Source of the DNA: Streptomyces diastatochromogenes | GTDB taxonomy: Bacteria; Actinomycetota; Actinomycetes; Streptomycetales; Streptomycetaceae | Direction of reading: 5' to 3' | Assembly: GCF_002242805.1 (NCBI RefSeq) | Contig: NZ_MCGQ01000010.1 | Location: 318,726 to 382,725, forward strand | DNA length: 64,000 nt | Shown here: piece after piece, positions 11,301-18,728 of the stretch | Position numbering within the stretch: the stretch's first letter is position 1 | Layout of the letters: every line of letters starts with the position of its first letter | Program-made: the position numbers and the translations under genes | Notes under the pieces: generated by a model | Database searches by the model: none | Told to the model about the DNA's origin: nothing | The model's input: the letters and a program-made list of their open reading frames with translations, nothing else

Positions 11301-11466
11301 CAAGAACCTCAGCCCCCAGTACGACTCCTCCCTGCCCCTGACCATCGGCGGCTGCGTCAACAGCGCCTCCGCCACGACCCCGTACCTGGCGTTCCCCGGT
11401 TCCGTGGCCGATGTCCACGTCTACCCCCGGACGCTGTCGGCGACCGAGGTCAGCGCACTGCACTGA
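5308..11466 (+). CDS. Giant exported multidomain protein with SGNH-like and two LamG domains
   Basis: A 2,052-residue protein beginning with a signal peptide (basic start, hydrophobic core, Ala-rich cleavage near residue 45). Residues ~90-330 resemble the N-terminal region of Streptomyces RHS proteins (KTVFHSDTALMWDS). A DNRLRE/carbohydrate-binding-like beta region follows (~330-520), then an Ig-like segment. From ~1176 (HWVGTWSSVQD) to ~1590 the layout is that of an SGNH/GDSL esterase, but the GDS block reads GDQSVNGD at ~1363 and I see no terminal DxxH block, so it may be catalytically dead. Two homologous LamG/concanavalin-like jellyroll domains end the protein (~1609-1820 and ~1839-2050). 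ATG 5308 has AAGGA 11 bases upstream. Likely a secreted binding or adhesive partner of the divergent RHS protein; exact role unknown. Confidence 0.85.
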   Translation: MSAFRTPLRASRRPASRPLAAAVIAALAAGSLTATVSAHAAPAAPARSSHAKSHSTRSQSAARRFNPTESASARAKATGKPVTIDQLTDTGTTVVANPNGTFTRTDSSMPQRTRQHGKWVPIDTTLVRQADGTWAPKAAVTDVAFSDGGSGALVTLRSGKDRLGFSWQGKLPKPVISGDTATYPDVLPQVDLQLTADASGYSSILVVKSPKAAADPHLRSLALRTTSANLKLAATHDGGAQATDKHTGKTVFHSDTALMWDSAGQKAAGAPLAHTATTSSARAEHKAAARVGKHRAQVRVSLKAGKQLLGLDRKLLTAKSTTYPVYVDPEWSGRPSQLDWARISDNGWNVYNSTSTSGETNAREGWDNSYPGNGERARTYYQMNTSGIKGAVVSHASLYVKQLSAASCADTPAAVYGTDRPAGWGSSSLYWGHEPGGRTGSLGTNPKSHEAGTCPVTDGAHSWVSPPSLEFDVTSRAQSAAAGGWKSMTLMVQSPDMNDATQWKQLAYGGGATMSVTYSYRPKLKNGTGTPAIKPSTVSMGKTMTTTHTPTLSARAVDPDLAGGSELVRVDYHVYNSSGTQVGQGFGPNLDSKKRARYNTNGSDWTTPSLPDGTYTWKATAQNAAGYWAGTGNGVWTKTQTFTVDTSAPPAPTVTSSQFPAKQIGAAFGDKGTFTISNNHTNNITGYLFALDGTLGNTVYSSSVTKWTTSTTILPAHVYYATSDNGPGTGTAVVNGSASPAFAPAKAGPHTLYAKAVDQAGSTSITQTAYAFYAGTSTPTYAYGDKMISGWTATNADNTTTAVPKATTTSNGGQLISQAAGSGYEFADGYQAMLANKSTTKVVAGDSATFSFDIPKDGPWGFGANLTKAKDYGIYKLVLDAGKPTESTLLSNFDAYNSYVTTRFVNLGIPKDANGQLLTLKQGVHTLTLTLTGKNTGSTGYQAGLDVLRLAPALTCAINSTSSCLNNTATSTFTTTTSPADADGSGNSINSADLTSTAGWQSGKTVTVDGAGIKLPTFGSGTYDNLLASGQTVTVPGSGVVNTGDAVVFLGFATGGAAKGATGTITYAKNNCLDPDGNPADQSYTLDTVPDWLSGPSSAASLTLVHQNHSNNTQTSPSPGPKIYAVSVPLACPGSVISSVSLPLFTNGVQSGQPALHILGLGVRPLTVTGSGSSAQHWVGTWSSVQDTAKVQQSGGTTATVNGQTLRIPAHVSIGADSGNGVRIHLSNAMGSAPVTFDAASVALQDGTAGGATAAAAPTALTFGGATSVTVPAGGDVTSDPVTLAVTQQATVLVSLQVHGSVSAMAGHAAAQTPVWVSDAANRTGDTAATKYTQTTYTGLPYLAGIDVTTPTSAPTGSLVLYGDQSVNGDSASGDGQHHLSDAITGALVNDPNGDDTVDYGVLNAGTNSNSLSNNLLPQITNSDSPTNALNPLDRNVLAQGNVRTVLVSTGATDLLNCTGDANTCATNVENGLASLNSQLSSYYTDDGQTYINGQPVTQNSNMTVYLTTIPPFTAAHPGTATQETAREQVNQYLLDNFPSQVIDFAAAVSTDGTATSSTVKTADLSSGNPSNAYYTDLAGRYLNDTNTQVVSIAPNLIVPLATGSDTPDNEWELSADGTDARGDNPFTAVGGATFNGAGPDAVNAPAAATSFDGSTGFLESDHTAVNTLADYTVSAWVKLDSADNPATAICEGTSQHQAFYIGYDRGNKGWMFQTTTTNDDNADFPTAEGDTGTGALGTWTHLLVTYTAPVDGDSSTGLMSIYQNGTLMGTATNLTPQYDSSMPLTVGGCVNSPDTTSPYNAFPGSVSDVQVYPYAMAPGDADAGSVIVPSGWDKGMPEDEWKLSGDGTDTASLNPVTPSGTVSFGSDAPSGLSGSAAFDGSTGFLKSKQSAVNTLGDYTVSAWVKINSALGTTAVCQGTTQHQSFYLSYDKPSAAWMFQTTTTNDSNSDFPTAEGDNNTGPVGTWTHLVATYRAPVAGDSSTGSMALYQNGTLMGTAKNLSPQYDSSLPLTIGGCVNSASATTPYLAFPGSVADVHVYPRTLSATEVSALH

Positions 11467-11481
11467 CCCCCACCGCCGAAA

Positions 11482-11520
11482 CGGGCCCCCGTCGCTCCTG
11501 CCCGGAGCGGCGGGGGCCCG
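11482..11520. terminator. Strong bidirectional hairpin terminator
   Basis: A 17-bp stem (11482-11498 with 11504-11520, one G-U wobble) closes a 5-base loop between two convergent genes ending at 11466 and 11533. No long T tract is needed in high-GC actinobacteria. Confidence 0.85.
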
Positions 11521-11532
11521 CTGTTGTCGGCC

Positions 11533-13257
11533 TCAGTGGTGAGCGCCCCGGACGCGGTCGATGACGTAGTGCGGGTCCGCGGGCGGGGTGTCCCCGCGCC
11601 AGGCGACATGCTGGTCGGGCCGGATGAGGACGAGGTCGCGCTCGTAGAGGGCCCGGGCGTGGGTGTCACGGACGTCGACGACACCGAGAGGGACGTCGCG
11701 CTCGGCGGCGGCCTCGGTGAGTGCCGTGACGTCGTGGTCGGCGAAGCGCAGCAGGGTGAAGCCGCGGTGGAAGAGGTCGAACAGGGCGCGGCCGTCCGAA
11801 AGGTGCAGGCTCGGTGGGCGGGCGCCCGGCCAGGTGCTGGGCGTGTACGCGTCCATGGTCTGGCGTGGAGCCCGGCCGCCGGGGTCGGGGCAGACGACGG
11901 GTGAGGTGTCGTAGCGGTAGCCGAGTTCGATGCCGAGTGCCTCGTTCTCCAGGTTTCCCAGGTCGGCGATCTCCCGGCCGAGCCGGGCGCGAGCGCGCGC
12001 TCCGAACCAGCGTTCGCTGCGTACGGCGGTGCGGTGGGCGGCCTTCACCGCTCCCCGTACGACACTGTGCCGGGCGGCGGCCTCACGGTTGCGCAGGGCC
12101 ACGGACCGGCGCTCCTGTGCGTAGGCCCGCAGCAACCCGGGTGTCCCCCAGCCCTGGAGCACCGCCGCGAGCGCCCAGCCGAGGCCGACCGCGTCGCCGA
12201 CACCGGTGTTCATGCCGTAGCCGCCGGTGGGCGGCACCTGATGGACGGCGTCCCCGGCGAGCCAGACCCGGCCGCGGCCGTACCCGTCGGCGACGGTGAG
12301 TCTCGGCGTCCAGGCGTTGGCCACCAGGACGTTCATCTCGAACCTGCGGCCGAGGCGCTCGTACACGAACTCCCGCGGGTCGATGCGGTCGGCGTCGGTG
12401 CCGATGCCCAGCGGGGCGTGCAGCGTGAAGGTGTCGCCGTCGTTCTGGGAGATCAGCGTCCAGCCCTCCGGGGACTGGAGGTGCCAGACGTGACCGCCGA
12501 AGCGCCGGAAGATCTCCCGGTCCGGTGTGGTGAAGTGGACGAGGTGGATACGGCCGTCCATGGGACGTTCGCGGGTCGCCGTGAAGGCGCGCCCGAGCAT
12601 CGCCGCCGTACGTCCGAGTCCCAGTTCCCTGACGAGCATCCGGCGCAGGTCGATCTCGTCCAGGCCGATGCCGAGCCGTCTGCGGGTGCGGCTGCCGGCG
12701 CCGTCGCAGCCGGCGAGGTACCGGGCGCGGACGGTACGCCGTCGGCTCCCGTCCGCCGACACCAACTCGGCCGTCACGCCATCGGTGTCCTGCTCGAAGC
12801 TCTCCAGCGCCCAGCCGTACTGCACCCTCACGTGGGTGGCGCGGGCCTCCAGCAGGTCACGCAGCGCCGGTTCGAGGATGACCTGTGAGACCCGCATCCA
12901 GGGTTCGAGGGGAAGGGTGCCGTCGTCGCGGTCGCGGATCGTCTCGCGCATCTCGTCGACGCTGGGGTAGTCGAAGGAGGCCAGCTCCCAGCCCACCGCG
13001 CTGGTCGCCCACGTGACCTTGGTGCGGTGGTCGGCCGGGACGGCGATCTTGCGCAGGTCGTCGGCGACGCCGAGGCGGCGGTACAGCTCCATGCTGCGGC
13101 CGTTGGTGACGTCCATCTTGGGGTGCCGGGTGGTGGCGGTGTTGCGCTCCACGACCAGGGCGTCCACACCGTGGTGCTCCAGCTCCATGGCCAGCGTCAG
13201 CCCGACCGGCCCCGCGCCGACGACCAGCACCGGCACGGTCTCTGCCGTGGCGGGCAT
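11533..13257 (-). CDS. FAD-dependent aromatic monooxygenase (MhpA/PheA type)
   Basis: A class A flavoprotein hydroxylase of about 574 residues. The N-terminus carries the dinucleotide fold VVGAGPVGLTLAMELE, and the second FAD-binding block is WLAGDAVHQVPPTGGYGMN with the typical GD motif. These enzymes hydroxylate phenolic rings with NAD(P)H and O2. It is the last gene of the catabolic operon; its start lies at the stop of the acyl-CoA ligase. I prefer ATG 13257, which has GGGGAG 9 bases upstream, over the in-frame ATG 13266, which touches that site. Family is certain; the substrate is inferred to be a hydroxylated aromatic acid or its CoA ester. Confidence 0.88.
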   Translation of the reverse strand: MPATAETVPVLVVGAGPVGLTLAMELEHHGVDALVVERNTATTRHPKMDVTNGRSMELYRRLGVADDLRKIAVPADHRTKVTWATSAVGWELASFDYPSVDEMRETIRDRDDGTLPLEPWMRVSQVILEPALRDLLEARATHVRVQYGWALESFEQDTDGVTAELVSADGSRRRTVRARYLAGCDGAGSRTRRRLGIGLDEIDLRRMLVRELGLGRTAAMLGRAFTATRERPMDGRIHLVHFTTPDREIFRRFGGHVWHLQSPEGWTLISQNDGDTFTLHAPLGIGTDADRIDPREFVYERLGRRFEMNVLVANAWTPRLTVADGYGRGRVWLAGDAVHQVPPTGGYGMNTGVGDAVGLGWALAAVLQGWGTPGLLRAYAQERRSVALRNREAAARHSVVRGAVKAAHRTAVRSERWFGARARARLGREIADLGNLENEALGIELGYRYDTSPVVCPDPGGRAPRQTMDAYTPSTWPGARPPSLHLSDGRALFDLFHRGFTLLRFADHDVTALTEAAAERDVPLGVVDVRDTHARALYERDLVLIRPDQHVAWRGDTPPADPHYVIDRVRGAHH

Positions 13258-13258
13258 G

Positions 13259-15091
13259 TCAGTCATCTCCCCGGTCCCGGGTGACGATGCGGCACGGTAC
13301 GGCGAACTCGCCGACCCTGCGCTGCACTTCGGCCGTGTCGGTGATCCCGGCGCGCAGCGTCACGGTGACCGTCACCGTCCCCGAGCCGGCGTCCGCGCCG
13401 ACCTCCGCGAGGTCGTCGAGGACCTCGGCCAGCACACGGCGGGTGGCGTCCGCGCGCAGCGGGAGCTTGTACGGCTTGCCGACCGCGGTGACGGGCAGCG
13501 CGTCGAGGACGCGGACCGCCTTGGGTGCGGCGGCCGCCTCGCTGACGTGGGCGGCGGCCCAGGCCCGCAGCTCGTCCTCGCCGACGGTGCCGTCGGCCAG
13601 GGTCACATAGGCCACGGGGATCTCGCCCGCGCGCCGGTCCGGCTGCCCGACGGCCTGGGCCCCGGTCACGGCGGGGTGCGCGAGCAGCGCGTCCTCGATC
13701 ACCCGGGGGTCGATGTTGTGGCCCCCGCGGATGATCAGGTCCTTTGCCCGTCCGGTGAGGTGGAGGAAGCCGTCCTCGTCGAGGTAGCCGAGGTCGCCGG
13801 TGTCCAGCCAGCCGTCGGTCACCTTGCCCTGGCTGCTGATCCGGAAGCCGTCGGCGCCCTTGCCCTCGACGTACCCGGGGAAGACGGCGGGACCGCTGAT
13901 GAGGACGGGGCCGATCTCGCCGGGCGGCAGGCCGTGCCCGATCCTGATGTGCTGGTACGGCAGCCGCTGCCCGACCGAGCCGGGCCGGCGGACGTCCAGG
14001 AAGCCTCGCGCGCTGGCGCACGTCGCCTCGGTGAGCCCGTAGCCTTCGAGCAGCGGAATCCCGGTCGCCGTCTCGAAGGCGGTGCGCACTCCGTCGGGCA
14101 GCGCGGACGCGCCGACCATCGCACAGCGCATCGAGCCGATGTCCGCCCCGTCGACCGGACAGGCGGCCAGCACCGCGTACACCGTCGGTACGGCGCTCAT
14201 CGTGGCGATCCGGTAGTGCTCGACGATGCGCCAGAAGTCCCCGTAGAGCGCGGGGTCCCGGTAGCCCAACGGGCCCGCCCAGACGACCTGTTGGCCACGG
14301 AGCAGCGGCGCGAGCAGGGTCACGACGAGCGCGTTGACGTGGAACAGGGGCAGCGCGGCGAAGACGACCGAGTCCTGGTCCAGTACGGAGTTGGCCGCGA
14401 TCATCCAGGCGTCGGTGATCTCATTCGCGTGCGTGTGGGCCGCGAGTTTCGGGGCCCCGGTCGTGCCGCCGGTGTGGAAGAAGGAGGCCAGGTCGGTGCT
14501 GGTGGGCGGCTCGCCGAGGAAACGGTCGTCCGGGCAGCCGGCCAGGGCGTCGTTCCGGTCCACGGCACCGGTGGGCCGGAGCACCAGCACATGGTCCACC
14601 AGACCCTGCCGCGCCAGCTCGGCACCGGTCTCGTACGCCTCCGGGTCCAGCTCCTTGGAGGCGGTGACGATCACGCGGGCGCCGGCCCGGCGGATCAGCT
14701 CGGTGACGTGGTCCCGGGCGAGCGCCGGGTTGACGGGCGTCACGATGCCGGCGAGCTGGGCGGCCAGGAGCGCGGTGATCAGCTCGTCGCAGTTGGGCGC
14801 GAGCAGGGCGACGGTGTCATGGCGGCGGACGCCGAGCCGGTGGAGGGCGTTGGCCATCCGGTGCACGTCGGCGAGCAGGTCCGCGTACGTGCGGGAGGTG
14901 GGCGAGCGCCAGGACGCGGCGTCCGGGAGGACGGTGACCGCGGTCCGCTCGGGCCACTGCCCGGCCGCCCGCCGCAGCAGGTCGTACGAGGTCCCGGGCA
15001 GCCCGCGCTCGGCCAGCGGTGTGGCCTCGATGGCGGCCAGGTCGTCGGGGTGGTCGTAGCGCGGCCACCCCACACACAGGTCGGTGGTCAC
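13259..15091 (-). CDS. AMP-forming acyl-CoA ligase
   Basis: A 610-residue member of the ANL adenylate-forming superfamily. The P-loop-like motif FFHTGGTTGAPK, the YGLTEAT motif, the DTGDLGYLDEDGFL hinge with GRAKDLI, and a C-terminal lysine in VGKPYK are all present. It activates a carboxylic acid as acyl-AMP and transfers it to CoA. It starts with GTG at 15091 overlapping the upstream stop by GTGA, so it is translationally coupled to the FAH-family gene. Its place between ring-cleavage and hydroxylase genes suggests it activates an aromatic or side-chain acid in the same route. Substrate not determinable from sequence. Confidence 0.9.
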   Translation of the reverse strand: MTTDLCVGWPRYDHPDDLAAIEATPLAERGLPGTSYDLLRRAAGQWPERTAVTVLPDAASWRSPTSRTYADLLADVHRMANALHRLGVRRHDTVALLAPNCDELITALLAAQLAGIVTPVNPALARDHVTELIRRAGARVIVTASKELDPEAYETGAELARQGLVDHVLVLRPTGAVDRNDALAGCPDDRFLGEPPTSTDLASFFHTGGTTGAPKLAAHTHANEITDAWMIAANSVLDQDSVVFAALPLFHVNALVVTLLAPLLRGQQVVWAGPLGYRDPALYGDFWRIVEHYRIATMSAVPTVYAVLAACPVDGADIGSMRCAMVGASALPDGVRTAFETATGIPLLEGYGLTEATCASARGFLDVRRPGSVGQRLPYQHIRIGHGLPPGEIGPVLISGPAVFPGYVEGKGADGFRISSQGKVTDGWLDTGDLGYLDEDGFLHLTGRAKDLIIRGGHNIDPRVIEDALLAHPAVTGAQAVGQPDRRAGEIPVAYVTLADGTVGEDELRAWAAAHVSEAAAAPKAVRVLDALPVTAVGKPYKLPLRADATRRVLAEVLDDLAEVGADAGSGTVTVTVTLRAGITDTAEVQRRVGEFAVPCRIVTRDRGDD

Positions 15092-16065
15092 GCGAACCTC
15101 ACCTTGTTCTGCTGGGTGCCGAGGTCGATGGCTCCGTCGGCGGTGCGGATGGACAGTTCGAGGACGTCACCGTCGTGGAGGTACTTCTCGTTCCTCTGCT
15201 GGGAGTTGAAGAACGTCCTCCACTTCACCGCAGGAGGAAGGAGTGCGGCGATGATCTCCACCGGTTTCGGGGGCGCCTTGAGGGCCGTGCCGCCGGGCGT
15301 GCCGGTGAGGACGAGGTCGCCGGGGGCGAGGGCCTGGAAGCGGGAGAGTTCCCGCAGGGCCTGCAGCGGGGTGTAGATCATGTCGGTCAGGTCGCTGTTC
15401 TGGCGGACCTCGCCGTTGACCTTGAGGACCAGCCTGAGGTCGGCGAGGCGGTCGAGTTCGTCGGCGTCGAGCAGGACCAGGGCGGGGCCGACCGGGGTGA
15501 AGGTCGGGTAGGACTTGGCCTCGTAGAACTGGGTCTTGGGCAGTTGTACGTCGCGTGCGGAGACGTCGTTGGTGATGACCAGGCCCGCGATGTGGTCCTT
15601 CCAGCTGGCCTCCGTCACTCGGGTGCCGACGGGCAGGGGGCGCCCGATGACCAGGCCCAGCTCGATCTCGTAGTCGAGGAAGCGGACGTGGCCGGGCCGC
15701 ACGATCTCGTCGTACGGGCCGCTGATCGAGCCGGACGTCTTGCGGAAGAAGGTCAGCGGCACGGTGGCCGGGTCCATCCCCGAATCCCGCACATGGGAGA
15801 CGAAGTTGGTCATCTGCGCGACCACCCGGCACGGCGCGGTGACCGGGGAGACCAGCGCGAGTTCCGCGATGGGGCGGGACTCGTCCGCCGACGTGCGGGC
15901 CGCGTGGACGGCGGCCACGTCGGCGAGCAGGTCGGCGGTGCTGGTCGCGGGGGTCTCGACCCGTACGGCGCGGTGTTCGTCGAGCGCGACCCACCACGCT
16001 CCCCCACTCTCGGCTTCGCTCGAGCGGGAGGGACCCCCAGCCGTACGGAGGACGGAGATGCTCAT
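15088..16065 (-). CDS. Fumarylacetoacetate hydrolase-family protein
   Basis: A 325-residue FAH-fold protein. The metal-binding acidic set is visible in FLDYEIELGLVIG and NDVSARDVQ, with the C-terminal GDLVLTGTPGG motif. Family members hydrolyse or decarboxylate 3-oxo or 2-hydroxy-dienoate acids made after meta ring cleavage. The gene starts at ATG 16065 in a 4-base overlap (ATGA) with the upstream dioxygenase-like gene and ends in a GTGA overlap with the acyl-CoA ligase. A longer upstream frame exists but lies inside the preceding gene, so this start is preferred. Confidence 0.88.
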   Translation of the reverse strand: MSISVLRTAGGPSRSSEAESGGAWWVALDEHRAVRVETPATSTADLLADVAAVHAARTSADESRPIAELALVSPVTAPCRVVAQMTNFVSHVRDSGMDPATVPLTFFRKTSGSISGPYDEIVRPGHVRFLDYEIELGLVIGRPLPVGTRVTEASWKDHIAGLVITNDVSARDVQLPKTQFYEAKSYPTFTPVGPALVLLDADELDRLADLRLVLKVNGEVRQNSDLTDMIYTPLQALRELSRFQALAPGDLVLTGTPGGTALKAPPKPVEIIAALLPPAVKWRTFFNSQQRNEKYLHDGDVLELSIRTADGAIDLGTQQNKVRFA

Positions 16066-17195
16066 GAGGTTGCCACCTTCAAAAGGCCGCGCAGGCGTTC
16101 GAGGTCGAACTCGTTGTCGTCGGATCGGAGGGCGGAGATGACCGAGCGCAGCTCGGCCAGCGACTCGCGGCCGGGGGCCACGCCCAGGAAGTCCTTGGTG
16201 GCCGGCGGCCCCCACTGCGCGAGCCCGGAGGCCGTCATGGGGGCCCAGCCGGGCTCCAGGGTGGAGTCGAACATGTCGCTGTCGGCGAAGTGCTCGACCA
16301 GGAAGCCGTCGGGGTCGCGCCAGTAGTCGAAGATCTGGCTGCCGAGGATGTGCCGGCCGATCCCCCACGAGCGCCGGTAGCCCTCGTCCAGCAGGTGCTC
16401 ACCGCCTGCGGCCATCGCGTCGAGGTCGGTCACCTCGTACGCCGAGTGCACGTACCGGTCGGAGGGCCCCAGCGTCAGGGCCAGGGTGTGGTGGTCGGTC
16501 GGCGTGCCGCCGCGGTCACAGCGGATGAAGCTCATGGTCGGGCCGCGGTCGCGCTGCCCCTCGTAGTAGAGGAAGTCGCTGACGATCAGGCCGAGGTGCT
16601 CCAGGTACCAGTTCAGGGTGCGCAGGTAGGTGGTGCTCTGGAGGACCACGTGCCCCAGACGTCGTACGCCGGCCGGTTCCCGTGGCGGCCGCTGGGTGTC
16701 GTTCATCCGGTCGAGGTCGCCGCCGAAATTGAGCCGCTGCGGCCACTGCCCGGGCAGGGCGGCCAGCTCGTCCTGGTCGGCGACGACACGGACCCGCAGT
16801 CCGCCCGGGTCGGTCAGGTCGACGACGGACCCGCCGAGGGTCTGGGGCAGCGGATGGACCCGGGTGCCGACGGTGTCGGCCAGTCGCAGCAGGTCACGGG
16901 TGTCGGCGGCGCGGAAGGCCGGGCCGAGGAACCGCGACCTGCGGCCCCTGCGGATGATCACGCAGGGCGCGCCGGCCTGGGTGCCCCGCAGGTGCAGCTC
17001 GTGGGTGTCGCGGTACGACGTGACGAAGCCGAAGGCCCGCGCGAAGTCCTCGGCACGGTCCAGGTCGGGCTTGAGGAACTCCAGCCACGCGATGTCGTGG
17101 ACCTTGATCACCGGGTTCGCGGCCCGGCCCGGATGCTCTCCGGGGAGTGCGCCCTGCTCGGAGTGCAGGTCGTTGTGCGTCCCGTGCACAGCCAC
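16062..17195 (-). CDS. VOC-family extradiol-dioxygenase-like protein
   Basis: About 377 residues with two vicinal-oxygen-chelate halves. The second half carries the expected ligands: His in RLGHVVLQS, His in DHHTLAL and Glu in GFLVEHF, matching the H-H-E iron site of catechol 2,3-dioxygenase-type enzymes that cleave rings next to the hydroxyls. It is the first gene of the four-gene operon. The AGGAGG site (17204-17209) is 8 bases before GTG 17195, so I prefer that start to the GTGs at 17204 and 17201, which overlap the site. Ring-cleavage role is inferred from the ligands and neighbours. Confidence 0.85.
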   Translation of the reverse strand: MAVHGTHNDLHSEQGALPGEHPGRAANPVIKVHDIAWLEFLKPDLDRAEDFARAFGFVTSYRDTHELHLRGTQAGAPCVIIRRGRRSRFLGPAFRAADTRDLLRLADTVGTRVHPLPQTLGGSVVDLTDPGGLRVRVVADQDELAALPGQWPQRLNFGGDLDRMNDTQRPPREPAGVRRLGHVVLQSTTYLRTLNWYLEHLGLIVSDFLYYEGQRDRGPTMSFIRCDRGGTPTDHHTLALTLGPSDRYVHSAYEVTDLDAMAAGGEHLLDEGYRRSWGIGRHILGSQIFDYWRDPDGFLVEHFADSDMFDSTLEPGWAPMTASGLAQWGPPATKDFLGVAPGRESLAELRSVISALRSDDNEFDLERLRGLLKVATS

Positions 17196-17326
17196 GGTCA
17201 CCACCTCCTGAAGAAAGCTTCACTTTCGAAGCTGACGTCAGTCAATAGAACTGAAGAAATATTCAAGAAACAGGGAACAGCGACTAGAGTGCGGGTGAAG
17301 CGTGTACGGGTGGGATGGAGGATGCG
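17196..17326. promoter_or_regulatory. Divergent promoter/operator of catabolic operon and TetR gene
   Basis: Two dyads lie side by side: AGCTTC-N6-GAAGCT (17216-17233) and the perfect palindrome CTGACGTCAG (17232-17241). They are plausible operator sites for the TetR protein encoded next door. For the rightward gene a -10 TAGAGT (17285-17290) has a weak -35 TTCAAG 17 bases upstream. The leftward strand has TTGACT overlapping the palindrome. The promoter calls are inference. Confidence 0.55.
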
Positions 17327-17977
17327 ATGGCCGAGAAGACCGCACTGCGGCGCGTCGACCGGCGGAAGGCGCGGACGCGCACCGCGCTGGTGTGCGCGGC
17401 ACAGCGGTTGCTGGCCGAGCGGCGGACCGACGTCCCCATCCTCGAGATCACCGAACTCGCCGACATCGGGGTCGGGTCGTTCTACAACCACTTCGACAGC
17501 AAGGAAGACCTCTTCCGGGTCGCGGTCGAGGAGGCGCTGGAGTGGTGGGGCTCGGTGATGGACCGCCTCACCGCGGACATCGAGGACCCCGCGGTCGCGT
17601 ACGCCCAGAGCTTCCGCATGACCGGCCGGCTGCACCGCCGCCACCCGGAGCTGAGCCGGATCCTGCTGAACCACGGACTCGAACTGGCCCGGTCCGAGCG
17701 CGGGTTGGCGCCGCGCGCGTTCCACGACATCCGTGCCGCGGTGGACGCGGGCCGCTTCGAGGTGGAGGACCTGGACCTCGCGCTGGCGGTGACGGCGGGC
17801 GCCGCGCTGGCACTGGGCGCGCTGCTGCACTCGCAGCCCGACCGCGACGACGGCAAGTCCGCGGACCTGGCCGTCCGCGGCCTCCTGCGCCAGTTCGGCA
17901 TCCCCGCCGACGAGGCCGAGCGGATCTGCTCGCTCGACCTGCCGGACCTCGATGCCGTGGACACCCTGGTGGGCTGA
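17327..17977 (+). CDS. TetR-family repressor of the adjacent catabolic operon
   Basis: A 216-residue TetR-type regulator. The N-terminal helix-turn-helix reads ITELADIGVGSFYNHFDSKEDLF, the canonical TetR signature, followed by an all-helical ligand domain. I chose ATG 17327 because GGAGG ends 5 bases before it; the in-frame ATG 17315 has no ribosome site. It is divergent from the dioxygenase operon with two dyads in between, the usual geometry of a local repressor released by a pathway intermediate. Confidence 0.9.
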   Translation: MAEKTALRRVDRRKARTRTALVCAAQRLLAERRTDVPILEITELADIGVGSFYNHFDSKEDLFRVAVEEALEWWGSVMDRLTADIEDPAVAYAQSFRMTGRLHRRHPELSRILLNHGLELARSERGLAPRAFHDIRAAVDAGRFEVEDLDLALAVTAGAALALGALLHSQPDRDDGKSADLAVRGLLRQFGIPADEAERICSLDLPDLDAVDTLVG

Positions 17978-18008
17978 GCCGGCCCCCTGCCGTCGCGCCC
18001 CGCCCCAT

Positions 18009-18014
18009 TAGAGT
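18009..18014 (+). promoter_or_regulatory. -10 element TAGAGT, probable leaderless start
   Basis: TAGAGT ends 6 bases before ATG 18021, so transcription would begin at or next to the start codon. There is no ribosome site before this ATG. The -35 is poor. Confidence 0.45.
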
Positions 18015-18020
18015 GGGGGC

Positions 18021-18647
18021 ATGACCAGGGGGAATCCGGAGCGGAAGCAGCGTGCCAACGGCGTGGAGTCCCGCCGCCGCATTCTGGACGCCGCGGTGGA
18101 GATCTCGGGCGAGCGCGGGTACGAGGGCACGTCCATCGCGGCGGTCAGCGCCAAGTGCGGGCTGCCGGCCAGCTCGATCTACTGGCACTTCAAGGACAAG
18201 GACGACCTGATCGCCGCGGTCATCGAGCGCAGCTTCGAGACCTGGCTGGCGGCCGTCGAGCTGCCCGGCGACGAGGCGGGTACACCGCTGGAGCGGGTCA
18301 CCGCCATGGCGGCGAACGTGGCGCGGTCGCTGGCCGCCACCCCCGAGTTCCTGCGCCTCGGGCTGATGCTCGCCCTGGAGCGGCGCCCCAAGGAACCGCA
18401 GGGCCGGACGGTGTTCCTCCAGGTCCGCGGGATCGCCCACCAGAGGACCGGCGACATGCTCAGGACACTCTTCCCCGAGCTGGACGAGGACGCCGTACGC
18501 ACGCTCACCACCTACGCCATCGCCGGCGCCGACGGACTGTTCGTCCACCAGGAGATCAACGCGGACGCCGGCGACCTGGTGGAGATGTTCGAGCTGCACG
18601 CGCGGCTGGTGTACGACGCGGCGGCGCGGTTGGCGGCCAGGCCCTGA
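18021..18647 (+). CDS. TetR-family transcriptional regulator
   Basis: A 208-residue regulator with the TetR helix-turn-helix TSIAAVSAKCGLPASSIYWHF at residues ~33-53 and a C-terminal helical domain of the TetR_C type. It follows the first TetR gene by 43 bases in the same direction but is not similar to it in the ligand domain. It may act on the same catabolic operon or on a distant target; nothing here decides. The transcript is probably leaderless. Confidence 0.88.
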   Translation: MTRGNPERKQRANGVESRRRILDAAVEISGERGYEGTSIAAVSAKCGLPASSIYWHFKDKDDLIAAVIERSFETWLAAVELPGDEAGTPLERVTAMAANVARSLAATPEFLRLGLMLALERRPKEPQGRTVFLQVRGIAHQRTGDMLRTLFPELDEDAVRTLTTYAIAGADGLFVHQEINADAGDLVEMFELHARLVYDAAARLAARP

Positions 18648-18678
18648 TCACCTTGCCGTCCTCGTAGCGAGGGAACTT

Positions 18679-18715
18679 CGGGCGGGCGGGTTCCCCCCTC
18701 GCACCCGCCCGCCCG
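18679..18715. terminator. Perfect 13-bp hairpin terminator between convergent genes
   Basis: Arms 18679-18691 and 18703-18715 pair perfectly around an 11-base loop, between the TetR stop (18647) and the macrodomain gene stop (18729). Confidence 0.85.
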
Positions 18716-18728
18716 GCCCCCGCGCCGC

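Noticed and set aside
5329-11463. A 2,044-codon open frame on the minus strand
   Set aside because: Complete mirror of the exported LamG protein gene; low-complexity composition and no start signals.
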